Below, in pieces: positions 7,982 through 18,800 of a stretch of 64,000 nucleotides of DNA. The first letter of the stretch is position 1. Each line of letters begins with the position of its first letter. The notes below the pieces were generated by a model that did no database searches, was not told the DNA's origin, and saw only the letters and a list, made by a program, of their open reading frames with translations. A program made the position numbers and the translations under genes. The DNA is taken from contig JAFWFO010000021.1 in NCBI GenBank assembly GCA_017515635.1, positions 111,971-175,970 of the forward strand. The letters are read 5' to 3'. Source of the stretch: Selenomonadaceae bacterium (GTDB taxonomy: Bacteria > Bacillota > Negativicutes > Selenomonadales > Selenomonadaceae).

Positions 7982-10600
7982 ATGGCAGGAGAAAAATACA
8001 CGGCGAAAGCCCAACAAGCACTTCAAGCGGCGCAACAACTCGCGGCAATGAAATATCATCAGGAATTTAATTCGTTGCATTTGATGCTTGCGCTGGCGAA
8101 AGAACCCGAAGGTTTGCTCGCGACAATTTTCGGCGAATGTCAAACCGATTTGCCAATGCTGAAAGTCAAACTCGAAGCGGAGCTGAATAAAATTCCGCAA
8201 GTCAAAGGTCAAGAACGTTTGTCAATGGGCGTCGATCTTGCCCGCGTTATCGGCAAGGCTCGCGAATACGCCGCGTCAATGAAAGACGAATTCATCAGCA
8301 CGGAACATTTGCTTTTGGGGCTCGTAACCGACGGCAAGCAGGAACTTCAAGACATTGCCAAAGAATTTAAGCTGTCGAAAAGCAAAATCGACGACGCGAT
8401 TAAAAAATTCCGCAAACAAAATGTCACGAACGAAAATCCCGAAGAAACTTACCAAAGTTTGGCGAAATTCGGGCGCGATTTGACGCAGGCGGCTCGTGCC
8501 GGCAAACTCGACCCCGTTATCGGGCGCGACGAAGAAATTCGCCGCACGATTGAAATTTTGTCGCGGCGCACGAAAAATAATCCCGTGCTTATCGGTGAAC
8601 CCGGCGTCGGCAAAACCGCAATCGTCGAAGGTTTGGCGCGTCGAATCGTGGCGGGCGACGTTCCCGAATCGCTCAAAAACAAAACTCTTTACGCGCTGGA
8701 CATGGGCTCGCTCATTGCGGGCGCGAAATTCCGCGGCGAATTCGAGGAACGTTTAAAAGCCGTCCTTAACGAAATTACAAAATCCGACGGGCAAATTCTG
8801 TTGTTTATCGACGAAGTTCACACGGTCGTTGGTGCCGGCAAAGCTGAAGGCGCAATGGACGCGGGAAATTTGCTTAAGCCAATGCTTGCTCGCGGCGAAT
8901 TGCGCTGTATCGGCGCGACGACGCTCAACGAATACCGTAAATATATCGAAAAAGATACCGCGCTTGAAAGACGCTTCCAACCCGTCATGGTCGGCGAACC
9001 GACGGTTGAGGACACAATTACGATTCTGCGCGGAATCAAGGAACGCTACGAAGTTCATCACGGCGTGCGAATTCGTGATGCGGCGTTGGTTTCGGCGGCA
9101 ACTTTGTCCGACAGATACATTTCCGACAGATTTTTGCCCGACAAAGCGATTGATTTGGTCGACGAGGCGGCTGCGAAGTTGCGAACCGAAATTGAGTCAC
9201 TTCCCGCCCCGATTGACGAGACTCGCCGAAAAATTATGCAACTCGAAATCGAAGAACAGGCTTTGAAGAAAGAATCCGACACCGCGTCACGTGAAAAACT
9301 TCAATCAATCGGCGAAGAAATTTCCCAACTTAAAGCCAAAGAAAAAGTTTTGCGCGACAAATGGGAGGCCGAAAAACAATCGATTTTGCGCGTGCGTGCC
9401 ATCAAAAAAGAAATCGACGCCGTCAACAACGAAATCGAAGAGGCTCAACGCGCTTACAACCTTCAAAAGGCGTCCGAATTGAAATACGGCAAACTTCCGC
9501 AACTTCAAAACACGTTGAAGCAAGTCGAAGCCGAAATTGCCGCACAATCCAAGGGCGAACGTCTGCTTAAAGAAGAAGTCCGCGAAGAAGACATCGCCAA
9601 AGTCGTCAGCAGGTGGACGGGCATTCCGCTTGCCAAAATGTTGACTGGTGAACGCGAAAAACTTTTGCACCTTGAAGATACACTGCATGAACGCGTTGTC
9701 GGGCAAGATGAGGCCGTTAAAGTCGTCAGCGAAGCAATTTTGCGGGCGCGTGCAGGCATCAAAGACCCGAATCGTCCTATCGGCTCGTTTATTTTCCTCG
9801 GCCCCACGGGCGTCGGCAAAACCGAACTTGCCAAAGCGTTGGCGGAAGCTCTCTTCGACGACGAACGCAGTATTATTCGCGTCGACATGTCGGAATACAT
9901 GGAAAAACACACCGTCGCAAGATTAATCGGTGCGCCTCCCGGTTATGTCGGCTACGACGAAGGCGGGCAACTTACCGAAGCCGTTCGCCGCAGACCTTAC
10001 AGCGTCATTTTGCTCGACGAAATTGAAAAAGCTCATCGCGATATTTTCAACGTGCTGTTGCAGATTTTGGACGACGGCAGATTGACGGACGGCAAAGGGC
10101 GCGTTGTCAACTTTAAAAATACCGTCATCATCATGACCAGCAACCTCGGTTCGCAGGAAATTCTTCAGCGCGCAAAAATCGGTTTCATCACGAATCAAGC
10201 TTTCGCGGAGGCCGAATCGATTATCAAAGACTTGCTCAAGAATTATTTCCGCCCCGAATTTTTGAATCGAATTGACGATATTGTTGTCTTCAAGTCGTTG
10301 GCGAAAGATCAAGTCAAAGCCATTGCAGAAATTTTGCTCAAGACTTTAAGCGAACGTCTCGAAAAACAAATCAACGTCAAACTCACGTGGACTCAAGCCG
10401 CCGTCGACGCGCTTAGCGAAAAAGGTTTCGACCCGAACTTCGGAGCGCGGCCGTTGCGCAGAATGTTGACGCACACCGTTGAAACGGAGCTGAGCAAAAA
10501 AATTATCGCGGGCGCGGTAAAAGACAGCGACACCGTTGAAATCGACTTCGACGGCAAAAATTTTGCCTTCAACGCCAAAAACGTTACACTCGAAAAATAA
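7982..10600 (+). CDS. clpB: ATP-dependent disaggregase ClpB
   Basis: A 872-residue Hsp100 chaperone that rescues aggregated proteins with DnaK. Domains in order: N-terminal Clp repeat domain (about 1-145), first AAA+ module with Walker A GEPGVGKT at 205-212 and LLFIDEVHT, the long coiled-coil middle domain (about 410-530) that distinguishes ClpB from ClpA and ClpX, then the second AAA+ module with [16 protein letters not shown] and [11 protein letters not shown], and a C-terminal D2-small domain. No VGF ClpP-docking loop is evident, as expected. The start is the ATG at 7982 (GGAG ten bases upstream), not the in-frame ATG at 7913, which lies inside the promoter. It is single-gene, with its own promoter and terminator. 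Confidence 0.97.
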   Translation: MAGEKYTAKAQQALQAAQQLAAMKYHQEFNSLHLMLALAKEPEGLLATIFGECQTDLPMLKVKLEAELNKIPQVKGQERLSMGVDLARVIGKAREYAASMKDEFISTEHLLLGLVTDGKQELQDIAKEFKLSKSKIDDAIKKFRKQNVTNENPEETYQSLAKFGRDLTQAARAGKLDPVIGRDEEIRRTIEILSRRTKNNPVLIGEPGVGKTAIVEGLARRIVAGDVPESLKNKTLYALDMGSLIAGAKFRGEFEERLKAVLNEITKSDGQILLFIDEVHTVVGAGKAEGAMDAGNLLKPMLARGELRCIGATTLNEYRKYIEKDTALERRFQPVMVGEPTVEDTITILRGIKERYEVHHGVRIRDAALVSAATLSDRYISDRFLPDKAIDLVDEAAAKLRTEIESLPAPIDETRRKIMQLEIEEQALKKESDTASREKLQSIGEEISQLKAKEKVLRDKWEAEKQSILRVRAIKKEIDAVNNEIEEAQRAYNLQKASELKYGKLPQLQNTLKQVEAEIAAQSKGERLLKEEVREEDIAKVVSRWTGIPLAKMLTGEREKLLHLEDTLHERVVGQDEAVKVVSEAILRARAGIKDPNRPIGSFIFLGPTGVGKTELAKALAEALFDDERSIIRVDMSEYMEKHTVARLIGAPPGYVGYDEGGQLTEAVRRRPYSVILLDEIEKAHRDIFNVLLQILDDGRLTDGKGRVVNFKNTVIIMTSNLGSQEILQRAKIGFITNQAFAEAESIIKDLLKNYFRPEFLNRIDDIVVFKSLAKDQVKAIAEILLKTLSERLEKQINVKLTWTQAAVDALSEKGFDPNFGARPLRRMLTHTVETELSKKIIAGAVKDSDTVEIDFDGKNFAFNAKNVTLEK

Positions 10601-10620
10601 ATTCACTCCTCCAAAAAAAT

Positions 10621-10653
10621 TATCCCCGTCAAAATTTCGGCGGGGATTTTTTT
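10621..10653 (+). terminator. clpB terminator
   Basis: The stem atccccgtc / ggcggggat is followed by seven T residues, 20 bases after the clpB stop. Confidence 0.88.
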
Positions 10654-10694
10654 CGCGGCAATCAGTAACGGTGCACGGCAAATTGCTTTAAAAA

Positions 10695-10723
10695 TTGGTG
10701 TTCACCAAGAGACGTGCTATAAT
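10695..10723 (+). promoter_or_regulatory. Promoter with palindrome over the -35 box
   Basis: TTGGTG (10695-10700), 17 bases, then a perfect TATAAT (10718-10723). The -35 is the left arm of a perfect palindrome ttggtg-tt-caccaa (10695-10708), a good candidate repressor operator for the oxidoreductase gene downstream. Confidence 0.65.
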
Positions 10724-10778
10724 GAAAACAAATTATTTGAAACGCTAAAAGCGGACATCTCACAACGGAGGGATTTTT

Positions 10779-11762
10779 ATGATTAACGTTGCAGTTTTGG
10801 GCACGGGGATGATTATTCCCGAAGCCATCGGCGCAATGCAGGCGTCGAAAAAATTCCGCATCGCCAACATTTGGGCACGAGAACACAGCCGCAACAAGGC
10901 CGCCGCGCTTGCCGAAAAATTTGGCGTTGAAAAGTTCACCACGAATCTTGACGATATTGCCAACGATCCCGCGATTGATTTCGTTTACGTCGGCTTGGTC
11001 AACGCCGTACACCACGAATACGCGAAAAAATTTCTTGACGCCGGCAAAAATGTCATCGTCGAAAAACCTTTCACCGTCACCGCCGCGCAGGCTCAAGATT
11101 TAATCGACACGGCGCGGAGCAAAAAGCTTTTTCTGTTCGAGGCGATAACGACTTTGCACTTGCCGAACTTTTTTGCTATTCGTGACGCGTTGACAAAAAT
11201 CGGCGACGTGAAAATTGTCCTGTGTAATTTTTCGCAGTATTCGAGCCGCTACGACGCTTACAAAGAAAAATCCGTTGCGCCCGCGTTTAATCCGAAACTT
11301 TACGGCGGTGCACTAACGGACATAAATATTTACAACTTGAATTTCGTCGTCGGGCTGTTCGGTCTGCCGAAAAAAATTTCCTGCGCGGCAAATTTCGGTT
11401 GGAACGGCATTGATACAAGTGGCGTAGTTTCGTTGGAGTACGAAAATTTTTTGGCGCAATGTGTTGCCGCGAAAGATTCGGGCAGCCCGTCATTTTTAAG
11501 CATACAAGGCGACAGCGGATATATTTTGGCTCACGGCACGCCCAACGAATTGAATTCTTTCGACTTGGCGATTCGCGGGCAAGACGTGCAAAAATTTTCG
11601 CTGAACAAATTCGATCACCGCATGATTCACGAGTTTGTTGACTTCGCGGAGATTTTTGAGCATGGAGATTTTGCGACCGTCGAACGAGGGCTTGAAACTT
11701 CTCTGAACGTGATGACCGTTGCCGAACGTGCGGCGAAGTCTGCGGGAATTATCTACGGTTGA
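10779..11762 (+). CDS. Gfo/Idh/MocA-family oxidoreductase
   Basis: A 327-residue NAD(P)-dependent oxidoreductase acting on a sugar or polyol-like substrate. The Rossmann loop VAVLGTGMIIP opens the protein (the usual GxGxxG is slightly altered), IDFVYVGLVNAVHHEY and NVIVEKPF (the conserved Lys-Pro of the active site) follow, and the C-terminal alpha/beta domain contains FNPKLYGGALTDINIY. It is closest in style to the dihydrodiol dehydrogenase / YvaA-like branch; the substrate cannot be deduced. GGAGG lies upstream of the ATG. It has its own promoter and ends six bases from the convergent nadE. Confidence 0.85.
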   Translation: MINVAVLGTGMIIPEAIGAMQASKKFRIANIWAREHSRNKAAALAEKFGVEKFTTNLDDIANDPAIDFVYVGLVNAVHHEYAKKFLDAGKNVIVEKPFTVTAAQAQDLIDTARSKKLFLFEAITTLHLPNFFAIRDALTKIGDVKIVLCNFSQYSSRYDAYKEKSVAPAFNPKLYGGALTDINIYNLNFVVGLFGLPKKISCAANFGWNGIDTSGVVSLEYENFLAQCVAAKDSGSPSFLSIQGDSGYILAHGTPNELNSFDLAIRGQDVQKFSLNKFDHRMIHEFVDFAEIFEHGDFATVERGLETSLNVMTVAERAAKSAGIIYG

Positions 11763-11768
11763 AAATTT

Positions 11769-13511
11769 TCAGCTGATTAAATTGTCGCGCAACGCCCGAT
11801 AAGCTTTGGTGACGTGGCGGCCGTTTTGCGATTCAAGCCGTGATCCGTAAGGACAACGCGTCACTGCCAAAATCGGCGGCGATTGAATTCGTTTCGCGAC
11901 GCCCATGCCCGTGAATTGTTTCCACCAACGCTCCAAATCTTCAATGAAATCTTTTGCCGTCGGGAAATATTTTCTGACAAGCCCATCTTCGCAGCCGATT
12001 GTTGTTTCGAGTTTTTCCGTGTTGTAAAGTTTCAAAATATCTTCGGGACGCAAATTCTGTTCGACAAAAGCGCGGAACAAATAATCATGATACGGATATT
12101 TCAACGGGTCGCCTTTGCCCTCCTCAACGTTCTGCGCGGTCGACAGTTCGGCACTCGGCACCAAATCGATAATGCCTTGCGGAATAACTTCGCGTCCGTA
12201 AATTTCGTCGTTGAGATAACGGGCAAGCGCGTAAACTTGGAACTTCCACAAGTCCGCCAACGCGCTGAAAAATCCCGCCGCGTCGCCGTAAAGCGTGGCA
12301 TAACCGACAGTCGTTTCGGCCTTGTTCGCGTTGCAGGTGAAGCCGCCGCCGATTGACGCCGCCAACGCCGCCAAAATTCGTGCACTGCGGTCACGTGCCT
12401 GAATGTTTTCGCGCACGAAACTTGACAACGTGATTTGCTCCGTCGAACCATCTGCCAAATTTATTTGCGTCGACTCAAGTTGTTTAACCGTTAAATCGAC
12501 GGCTCCTTGAATCGGCACGACGCAATATTTACAGCCCAAATTTCGGGCAAGTTGTTCGCTTAAATTTTTCGTCGTCTCGGAATTGAATTGGCTCGGCATG
12601 TTGACCAGTAAAACATTTTCCGCGCCGATAACTTTTGTGTACAACGCGGCGGCAACTGCACTGTCAATCCCGCCGGACGCGCCGATAACGACTTTCGACA
12701 AGCCGATATGTTGCAAGAATTCGCGAACGCCGTGACTTAACGCACGATAAATTTTCGCCGACTCGTCCTCTTCGGGAACTTCAATCGCACGCATTTTGTC
12801 AATCTCTTCAAGCTCGACGAAATTTAAAGCTTCCTTGAACGGCGCGGCAAGCTGAACAATTCCGCCGCGTGAATTGAAAACTGCGCTTGATCCGTCGAAG
12901 GCATAAACCGTTTTGCCGGTGTTTTGAATTCCGACAGCTCCGACTTGAATCATCGGCTCTTCAGCCGAAATTTTTTTGTCCTCAATGTTTTTGTCGATAC
13001 TGAAAGGCTCACTCGTGAAATTAATGCCGAAATCAAATTGGCTCGTCGAAATGTCGTCAACGTCGAACAGCGGCAGGACTTTGTAATCTTTGCCTCCAAT
13101 CGGCAAGTCGATTGAATTTTTCGTTGTCGTCGGCGGTGAAAAATATCTGCGTTCTTCAGCCGACAAATTTTTTTTCGTGAAATAACTGACGCGTTTGCCA
13201 TCTTTCGCAACGAAAATCGAATTGAAAACATGAAAATTTGTAATTTCCCATTTGAGTTTGACGTTGCCGAAAACGACCGTCAAATTTCTGCTCGCGGCGA
13301 TAATGTCTTCACCGTAATTTTCGCACTCGCGCAAGAAACTTTCCTGCTTGAACGTGTCGCCCAAAAGCCGTCCCGAAACTGCCAGCTCAGGGAAAATGAC
13401 GACCTGCGCGCCGCCGGCTCGTGCCCGCTCAATCAAATATAAAATTCGTTTCGTGTTTATGTCGGGGTGTCCCGCCTCGACTTTCATTTGTGCATAAGCA
13501 ATTTTTGCCAA
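11769..13511 (-). CDS. nadE: NAD+ synthetase with degenerate glutaminase domain
   Basis: A 580-residue two-domain NadE that amidates nicotinic acid adenine dinucleotide to NAD+. Residues about 1-235 are a nitrilase-type glutamine amidohydrolase domain and about 255-580 the ATP-pyrophosphatase synthetase domain, with the P-loop GASGGIDSAV at 277-286. In the amidase domain the catalytic Glu (FPELAVSG, E42) and Lys (TKKNL, 113-114) are present. The catalytic Cys is not: the usual ICEDLW-like strand reads LPLFDVDD, and there is no Cys at all between C63 and the synthetase domain. The protein probably uses free ammonia or a partner glutaminase. The start is TTG with GAGGAG upstream. Confidence 0.92.
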   Translation of the reverse strand: MAKIAYAQMKVEAGHPDINTKRILYLIERARAGGAQVVIFPELAVSGRLLGDTFKQESFLRECENYGEDIIAASRNLTVVFGNVKLKWEITNFHVFNSIFVAKDGKRVSYFTKKNLSAEERRYFSPPTTTKNSIDLPIGGKDYKVLPLFDVDDISTSQFDFGINFTSEPFSIDKNIEDKKISAEEPMIQVGAVGIQNTGKTVYAFDGSSAVFNSRGGIVQLAAPFKEALNFVELEEIDKMRAIEVPEEDESAKIYRALSHGVREFLQHIGLSKVVIGASGGIDSAVAAALYTKVIGAENVLLVNMPSQFNSETTKNLSEQLARNLGCKYCVVPIQGAVDLTVKQLESTQINLADGSTEQITLSSFVRENIQARDRSARILAALAASIGGGFTCNANKAETTVGYATLYGDAAGFFSALADLWKFQVYALARYLNDEIYGREVIPQGIIDLVPSAELSTAQNVEEGKGDPLKYPYHDYLFRAFVEQNLRPEDILKLYNTEKLETTIGCEDGLVRKYFPTAKDFIEDLERWWKQFTGMGVAKRIQSPPILAVTRCPYGSRLESQNGRHVTKAYRALRDNLIS

Positions 13512-13533
13512 GTCAACCGCTCCTCTCGGTATG

Positions 13534-14025
13534 TCAATAATTTTCTGCGTTCGTCAATCTGTCATAAAGCTCGTCGCGGAATTCAAGATTTTTGTCGGCA
13601 TAAAGTTCGCCGTAGAATTTCATTTTGTAAGCGACGAAAAACGCAAGTTCGCCGTCATAACTGCTGCCCAATGTCGCAACGTCGCCGACGGGCGGAAGGT
13701 ATTTCCATTCGCCGTTTTTTTCGAGACGATACATTTTGCGTTCGTTCCAGTCGTAACGGTATTCGTTGTGCAACGTCTGTGAAATTTTTGTGCTGCCGTT
13801 CACCGCGTCCCGAACAACCGCCACGTCGACGGCGATTCGGTAATTCGGCGGATCGTAGAGCAGGACATTGACGGATTCGCGATTGATGTACCAGCCCGTG
13901 CCCGCGTGCATTCCGCACAAAACGTATTCATGATTGTTGCCGAAATTATCGCGATATTCGGCACTTGCCGCGCTCGCCGAAAAAATCAGCAAGAAGAAAC
14001 TCAGCACGGCAAAAAACTTTTTCAT
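13534..14025 (-). CDS. Secreted protein, surface-adhesin-E-like, tandem copy B
   Basis: A 163-residue protein with a clean Sec signal peptide (MKKFFAVLSFFLLIFSASA then ASAEY). The mature part contains GTGWYINRES, a run of beta-prone sequence, YRYDWNERKMYRLEKNG and AFFVAYKMKFYGELYADK. It is clearly a tandem paralogue of 14091-14618: the signal peptide, the ribosome site (GGAGGTGTTGAGCC) and these motifs are shared. The pattern resembles a family of small Negativicute exported proteins related to surface-adhesin protein E; that link is from memory and uncertain. No function is known. The copy is separated by 65 bases from its sibling. Confidence 0.75.
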   Translation of the reverse strand: MKKFFAVLSFFLLIFSASAASAEYRDNFGNNHEYVLCGMHAGTGWYINRESVNVLLYDPPNYRIAVDVAVVRDAVNGSTKISQTLHNEYRYDWNERKMYRLEKNGEWKYLPPVGDVATLGSSYDGELAFFVAYKMKFYGELYADKNLEFRDELYDRLTNAENY

Positions 14026-14090
14026 GGCTCAACACCTCCAAAAACGTCACGATTTTTATTCAAAAATTTTTCGCCAAGTTTTCAATATGC

Positions 14091-14618
14091 CTATTTGTAC
14101 AAACCTTCATGATGACGGCGCGCCTCTTCAAACTCGGCATTTTCCACATTGCGGTAAAGTTCTCTGCTGTAGGCAGTATTTTTGTCGGCATAAAGTTCGC
14201 CGTAGAATCTTTTGCGGTACTTTATGCAAAACGCAAGTTCGCCGTCATAACTGCTCGGAAGTTCCGCAATCGTGCCGTAGGGCGGAATGAAAATTTTTTG
14301 CCCTTTTTCGACTCTGTACATCTTGCGCGTGCTCCAGTCGTAAAGATATTCGTTGCGAATGTATTTGACGTTGCTCAAGTCGCCTTCACCTGCGCGAGGC
14401 ACGACGGCAACTTCAACCTCAAGCCGAAAATACGGCGGGTCGAATCGCTTAACGTCGATGCTTCTGCGATTGATGTACCAACCCGTGCCCGCGTGCATCC
14501 CGCACAAGACATAAACTTTGCCTTTGTTTTTGTCGAGATATTTCGGGTAGTCGGCACTTGCCGCACTCGTCGACAAAATCAGCGCGAGGAAACTCATCAC
14601 GGCAAAAAATTTTTTCAC
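14091..14618 (-). CDS. Secreted protein, surface-adhesin-E-like, tandem copy A
   Basis: A 175-residue exported protein: signal peptide MKKFFAVMSFLALILSTSA, then a mature domain with GTGWYINRRS, YLYDWSTRKMYRVEKG and KRFYGELYADK. It is paralogous to 13534-14025 over its whole length, with a longer charged C-terminus. It has Cys pairs in the mature part (VLCGMH and AFCIKY); the sibling keeps only the first. The start is GTG with GGAGG 9 bases upstream. A more distant third relative with the same organisation may be the gene at 43025-43399. Transcription is probably shared with copy B. Confidence 0.75.
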   Translation of the reverse strand: MKKFFAVMSFLALILSTSAASADYPKYLDKNKGKVYVLCGMHAGTGWYINRRSIDVKRFDPPYFRLEVEVAVVPRAGEGDLSNVKYIRNEYLYDWSTRKMYRVEKGQKIFIPPYGTIAELPSSYDGELAFCIKYRKRFYGELYADKNTAYSRELYRNVENAEFEEARRHHEGLYK

Positions 14619-14691
14619 GGCTCAACACCTCCAAAAGTTTTTCGGAAAGATTCTAATTCATTTCGGGCGATTGCGCAACGGACAGTTTTTG

Positions 14692-14720
14692 TTGCATAAC
14701 GGGCAGTTTTTGCGTAAAAT
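14692..14720 (+). promoter_or_regulatory. Promoter of the PilN-like/histidine kinase operon
   Basis: TTGCAT (14692-14697), 17 bases, TAAAAT (14715-14720). Transcription would start about 14727, which puts the hairpin repeat at 14738-14808 in the 5' leader. Confidence 0.6.
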
Positions 14721-14737
14721 GACGGCACATTTTTTCA

Positions 14738-14808
14738 ATGAGGAATTTGGAATTAGGAATGTGGAATGATTTGCGAAATTAATTCCTAACTCCTAACTCC
14801 TAATTCAT
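14738..14808. repeat. TTAGGAATTAGGA-type hairpin repeat, in a 5' leader
   Basis: Left arm aatgaggaatttggaattag with gaatgtggaat, right arm attaattcctaactccta with actcctaattcat. The arms are imperfect complements of each other. It is one of six similar elements in this window, and lies between promoter and ribosome site of the gene at 14833. Confidence 0.7.
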
Positions 14809-14832
14809 AACTGAATTTTGGGAGGATTTTTC

Positions 14833-15873
14833 GTGGACGTTGCAAGTTTTTCGTCGGCTGTCAAAAATTTTTTTCGTGAAGACACGGGCGAAGTCGTCGG
14901 CGCATATTTTGACGGCGAAAAGATTTTTCTGGCGCGCTTGACGGAAACTTTCGAGACCGTTGAAATTTCGGCGGACGGTGACGAATTTGAACATCTTGCC
15001 GAAAAAATTTCCGAAGCTTGTCGACAACGCGGCTGGAAAACTCAAGCGGTCGGATTTTGTCTGCGCGACAGAAATGCCGTCACTTTTCAAACGGAAGTTG
15101 CAAACGTCCCCGAAAAAGATTTTCCCGCGTTGGTCGAAAGTTGGTCGCGTGCACAATCGGGCGACGGCGCGTTGAATTCTTTCGCGAAAGTCGGCGGCGA
15201 ATTGTGGATGGAAACTTTACCGAAAGCAGCGGCTGATGAAATCTGCGCGGCGTTTCAAAAATTCGGGCTGAATTTGCTTGCGCTGTCGCTCATGCCGCCG
15301 GCTTTGCTGACGAAAAAAAATCCGCTCGACAAGGCGCGCTTTATCGCCGAGGTTGCCGACAAAAAAACTTTACCGAATTTTTTGCGGCCGCGTGGAAATT
15401 CTTGGAACGTGCAAAAACTTTCGGCGACGGTTGCTGTGATTTTTTTTATTGCGGCACTTATCTTTTCGGCAGAAATTTTTTCGGATTGGCGGGCGGCGTC
15501 AAATGAACTCGACGCGGAAAAAATTTCCGTCAACGAAATGCGCGACGATTTGAGCGTCAAAAAATTTATCGACGACGACACGAACGAATTGCGACGCCTG
15601 CACGGTTTAATTGCAAACGTCAACGCGACGAAAACTTTTAACTTGCTGGTTAATCTCGGCAAAACTTCCGGCGGTGATATGCGCTTGACGAAAATTCACG
15701 TCGACGAAAATTCCGTTCGTGTCGAAGGGCTTGCAACAAAATCTGAACTCGTAAAAAATTACCTTGCCCGTATGAAAAATTCTGTTGTACAATCTGCACG
15801 ACTTGAAAATTCTTCCGCACGCGACGACGGCGAAATTGTATTCGTAATTCGCGGCGATTTAAAAACTGACTGA
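14833..15873 (+). CDS. PilN/GspL-like single-pass membrane protein
   Basis: A 346-residue protein with an N-terminal cytoplasmic region of about 190 residues, one strong membrane helix (VAVIFFIAALIFSAEIFSD), a predicted coiled coil directly after it, and a small C-terminal alpha/beta domain. This layout is that of PilM-PilN or GspL proteins of type IV pilus and type II secretion platforms. The N-terminal part (EVVGAYFDGEKIFLARL) fits an actin-like PilM-type fold, so it may be a PilM-PilN-like fusion. The start is GTG at 14833, with GGGAGG seven bases upstream. The histidine kinase follows 18 bases later in the same operon. No other pilus gene is in the window, so the assignment is tentative. 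Confidence 0.6.
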   Translation: MDVASFSSAVKNFFREDTGEVVGAYFDGEKIFLARLTETFETVEISADGDEFEHLAEKISEACRQRGWKTQAVGFCLRDRNAVTFQTEVANVPEKDFPALVESWSRAQSGDGALNSFAKVGGELWMETLPKAAADEICAAFQKFGLNLLALSLMPPALLTKKNPLDKARFIAEVADKKTLPNFLRPRGNSWNVQKLSATVAVIFFIAALIFSAEIFSDWRAASNELDAEKISVNEMRDDLSVKKFIDDDTNELRRLHGLIANVNATKTFNLLVNLGKTSGGDMRLTKIHVDENSVRVEGLATKSELVKNYLARMKNSVVQSARLENSSARDDGEIVFVIRGDLKTD

Positions 15874-15891
15874 GCAAACGAGGCTGATACC

Positions 15892-18800
15892 ATGGATACC
15901 GAACAAAGCAAATTAATGAAAGAATTTATAATCGGGGCGGTAATCGTCTTGACGATTCTTATATTCGGAACTTTTTGGATGGGCAACAGCGTCAGCGAAG
16001 ACAACAGCACGGCCGTTCGCACGGTAAGTTTAATGTATTTGGACGAATTGGCGGGGCGACGCGAACAGGTCATTGCCGGCAAGCTGAATGATTACATCAA
16101 AGATATGTCCACCGCGCTTGATCTGTTGACAAATGAAAATTTAAGCAGTGTCGACAATTTGCGTGGTTATCAGGCGAAGATGAAACAAATTTACGGGCTG
16201 GAAAAATTTGCTTTCGTGGACACCGAAGGCACGATTTACACTACACGCGGCATCCGCAACGACATCGACAAATATGATTTCGATTACAAAACTTTGACGG
16301 AGACGAAAATTTTCATAAAAAATTTGCACGGCAACAGCAAAAAAATTGTTATCGCAATGCCCGCCGACAATCTGCCGTTTGCGGGAAAAACGCTTGTCGC
16401 CTGTTTTATGGAAATGGACATGAATAATCTGCTTGAAGGCGTTTCAATTCAGTCCTTGGGCAACAACAGCACTTTTTGTAACATTTACACCGAAGAAGGC
16501 ATTTCGCTGACAAATATCGTGCTCGGTGGCTTGTCCAGCGAAGGCAACCTTTTAAAGGCAATGGAGACCGCCAAATTTGAAAAAGGTTATTCGCTCGACA
16601 AACTGAAAAAAGATTTCGCCTCAAGCAGCAAAGGTTTTGTCGCCTTCACCTACGACGGCATCCAGGAAACCATTTATTATGTCCCCGTCAACGGGACGGA
16701 TTGGATGTTGACGTATTTGATTCGCGAAAGCGTCATCAGCGAACAAGTCGGCGAAATTACCGAGGGAATTGTTTTCCGCAGTCTGATTCATTCCGTGTTG
16801 ACCGCGCTTGTTTTGGTCGGAATGTTCGTCGCGATAATTATTCAGTTGCGCCGAACCGCCAAAGCTCAACTCGAAAAGGAAACTGCCGACGCCGAAAATC
16901 GCGTTAAGCAACAGGAACTTGAAGAGCAACTCGCCTTGCAAGAAGAACTTTTGGCGCAGGAACAATACAAAACTCAGCAAGACAACATGATTAAAGCTTT
17001 GGCGTCCGATTATCGCAGTGTTTACTACGTCAATCTTGCGGCGGACGACGGCATTTGTTATTTGAGCGACCCCGAATTGGATCACACGATAAACGAGAGC
17101 GAACATTTTACTTTCAGCGAATTTTTTACCGAATACGCCAAACTTTACGTCACGGAAGAATATCGCGCAGAATTTTTAAACTTCATTCACCCGAAATCAA
17201 TTCGCGAAGGTTTGAAGTCGAATCCGGTAATGAATTATCGTTATTTGGTGCGCAAAAAGGGCGTTCACCGTTACGAAATGATTCGCATTGCGGGCGTCAA
17301 AAAAACTGCCGACAGCGAACACATCATACAAGTTGTCGGTGTCGGCTTCACGGATATTGATTCCGAAATGCGCGAGTCAATGGCGAAAAGTCTTGCGTTG
17401 AGCGACGCGCTCAAAACCGCCGAGGAGGCCAGCAAAGCTAAAACCGCGTTCCTGTCCAGCATGAGCCACGAAATCAGAACGCCGATGAATGCGATTATCG
17501 GATTGGATAATCTTGCGCTCCACGAACCCGGCATTTCCGACACGACGCGAAATTATCTTGAAAAAATCGGCACGTCCGCGCAACATCTGCTGAGCTTGAT
17601 TAACGATATACTTGACATGAGCCGCATTGAGTCGGGGCGCATGACTGTTCGCAACGAAGAATTTTCTTTCCCGAAACTGATTGAGCAGATTAACACGATT
17701 TTCAGTGGGCAATGCAAAGAAAATAAACTTGAATACAACTGCCACGTCAACGGACATGTCGGCGAATATTATATCGGCGACAGTACAAAGTTGCGCCAAG
17801 TGCTGATTAACATTTTGGGCAACGCGGTCAAGTTCACGCACGAAGGCGGCAAGGTTGATTTTATCGTCGAAAAGACCGCCGAATTTGACGGTAATTCGAC
17901 AATTCGTTTCGTCGTCAAAGACACGGGCATTGGTATGAGCAAAGAATATCTGCCAAAAATTTTCGACACGTTCAGTCAGGAAGATTCAACTGCCACGAAC
18001 AAATACGGCAGCTCCGGTTTGGGTATGGCGATAACAAAAAGTATCGTCGATATGATGAACGGCAAAATCGAAGTCGACAGCGAAAAAGGCGTCGGCACAA
18101 CTTTTACCGTCACAGTTACGCTAATCAATTCCGACAAAGAAAATTCCGCCAAGCAAGACGACGTTGAATTTCATCCGCATGAAATGAACGTGCTGGTTAT
18201 CGACGACGATCCCATTGCCTGCGACCATGCAAAGTTGGTTCTCGAAAAAGCGGGCATTGCCGCCGACACCGTGTTGACCGGCAAAGAAGCTTTGGAGATG
18301 ATAAAACTTCGTCACGCAAGACGCGAATCGTACAACCTGATTATCGTCGATTGGCAAATGCCCGAAATGGACGGCGTCGAAGTCACGCGGCGAATTCGCG
18401 AAATTATCGGCAACGAATCCGCGATTATTATTTTGACGGCGTACAACTGGGACGACGTGGCGGACGAAGCCATTGCCGCCGGTGTCGACAGTTTCATTGC
18501 AAAGCCGCTGTTTTCGGGCGCATTGCTTGACGAGTTCAAGAAGGTTTTCAAGAAAAAAAATCTCGGCTCTACCGAAAAAATCAAGAAAGCCGAGCTGAAA
18601 GGTCGCAGAATTCTTTTGGCGGAAGATATGCCCGTCAACGCCGAAATTATGTTGATGGTTTTGCAAATGCGCGAAATGGAAACTGAACTTGCCGAAAACG
18701 GACGAATCGCGCTTGAGATGTTTGAAAAGTCGCCCGAAGGTTATTACGACGCAATTTTGATGGATATGCGAATGCCCGAAATGGACGGTTTGGAGGCAAC

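Noticed and set aside
13600..14250. Direct DNA repeat around ttgtcggcataaagttcgcc in two places
   Set aside because: It is the conserved FYGELYADK coding segment of the two tandem paralogues, not an independent repeat element.
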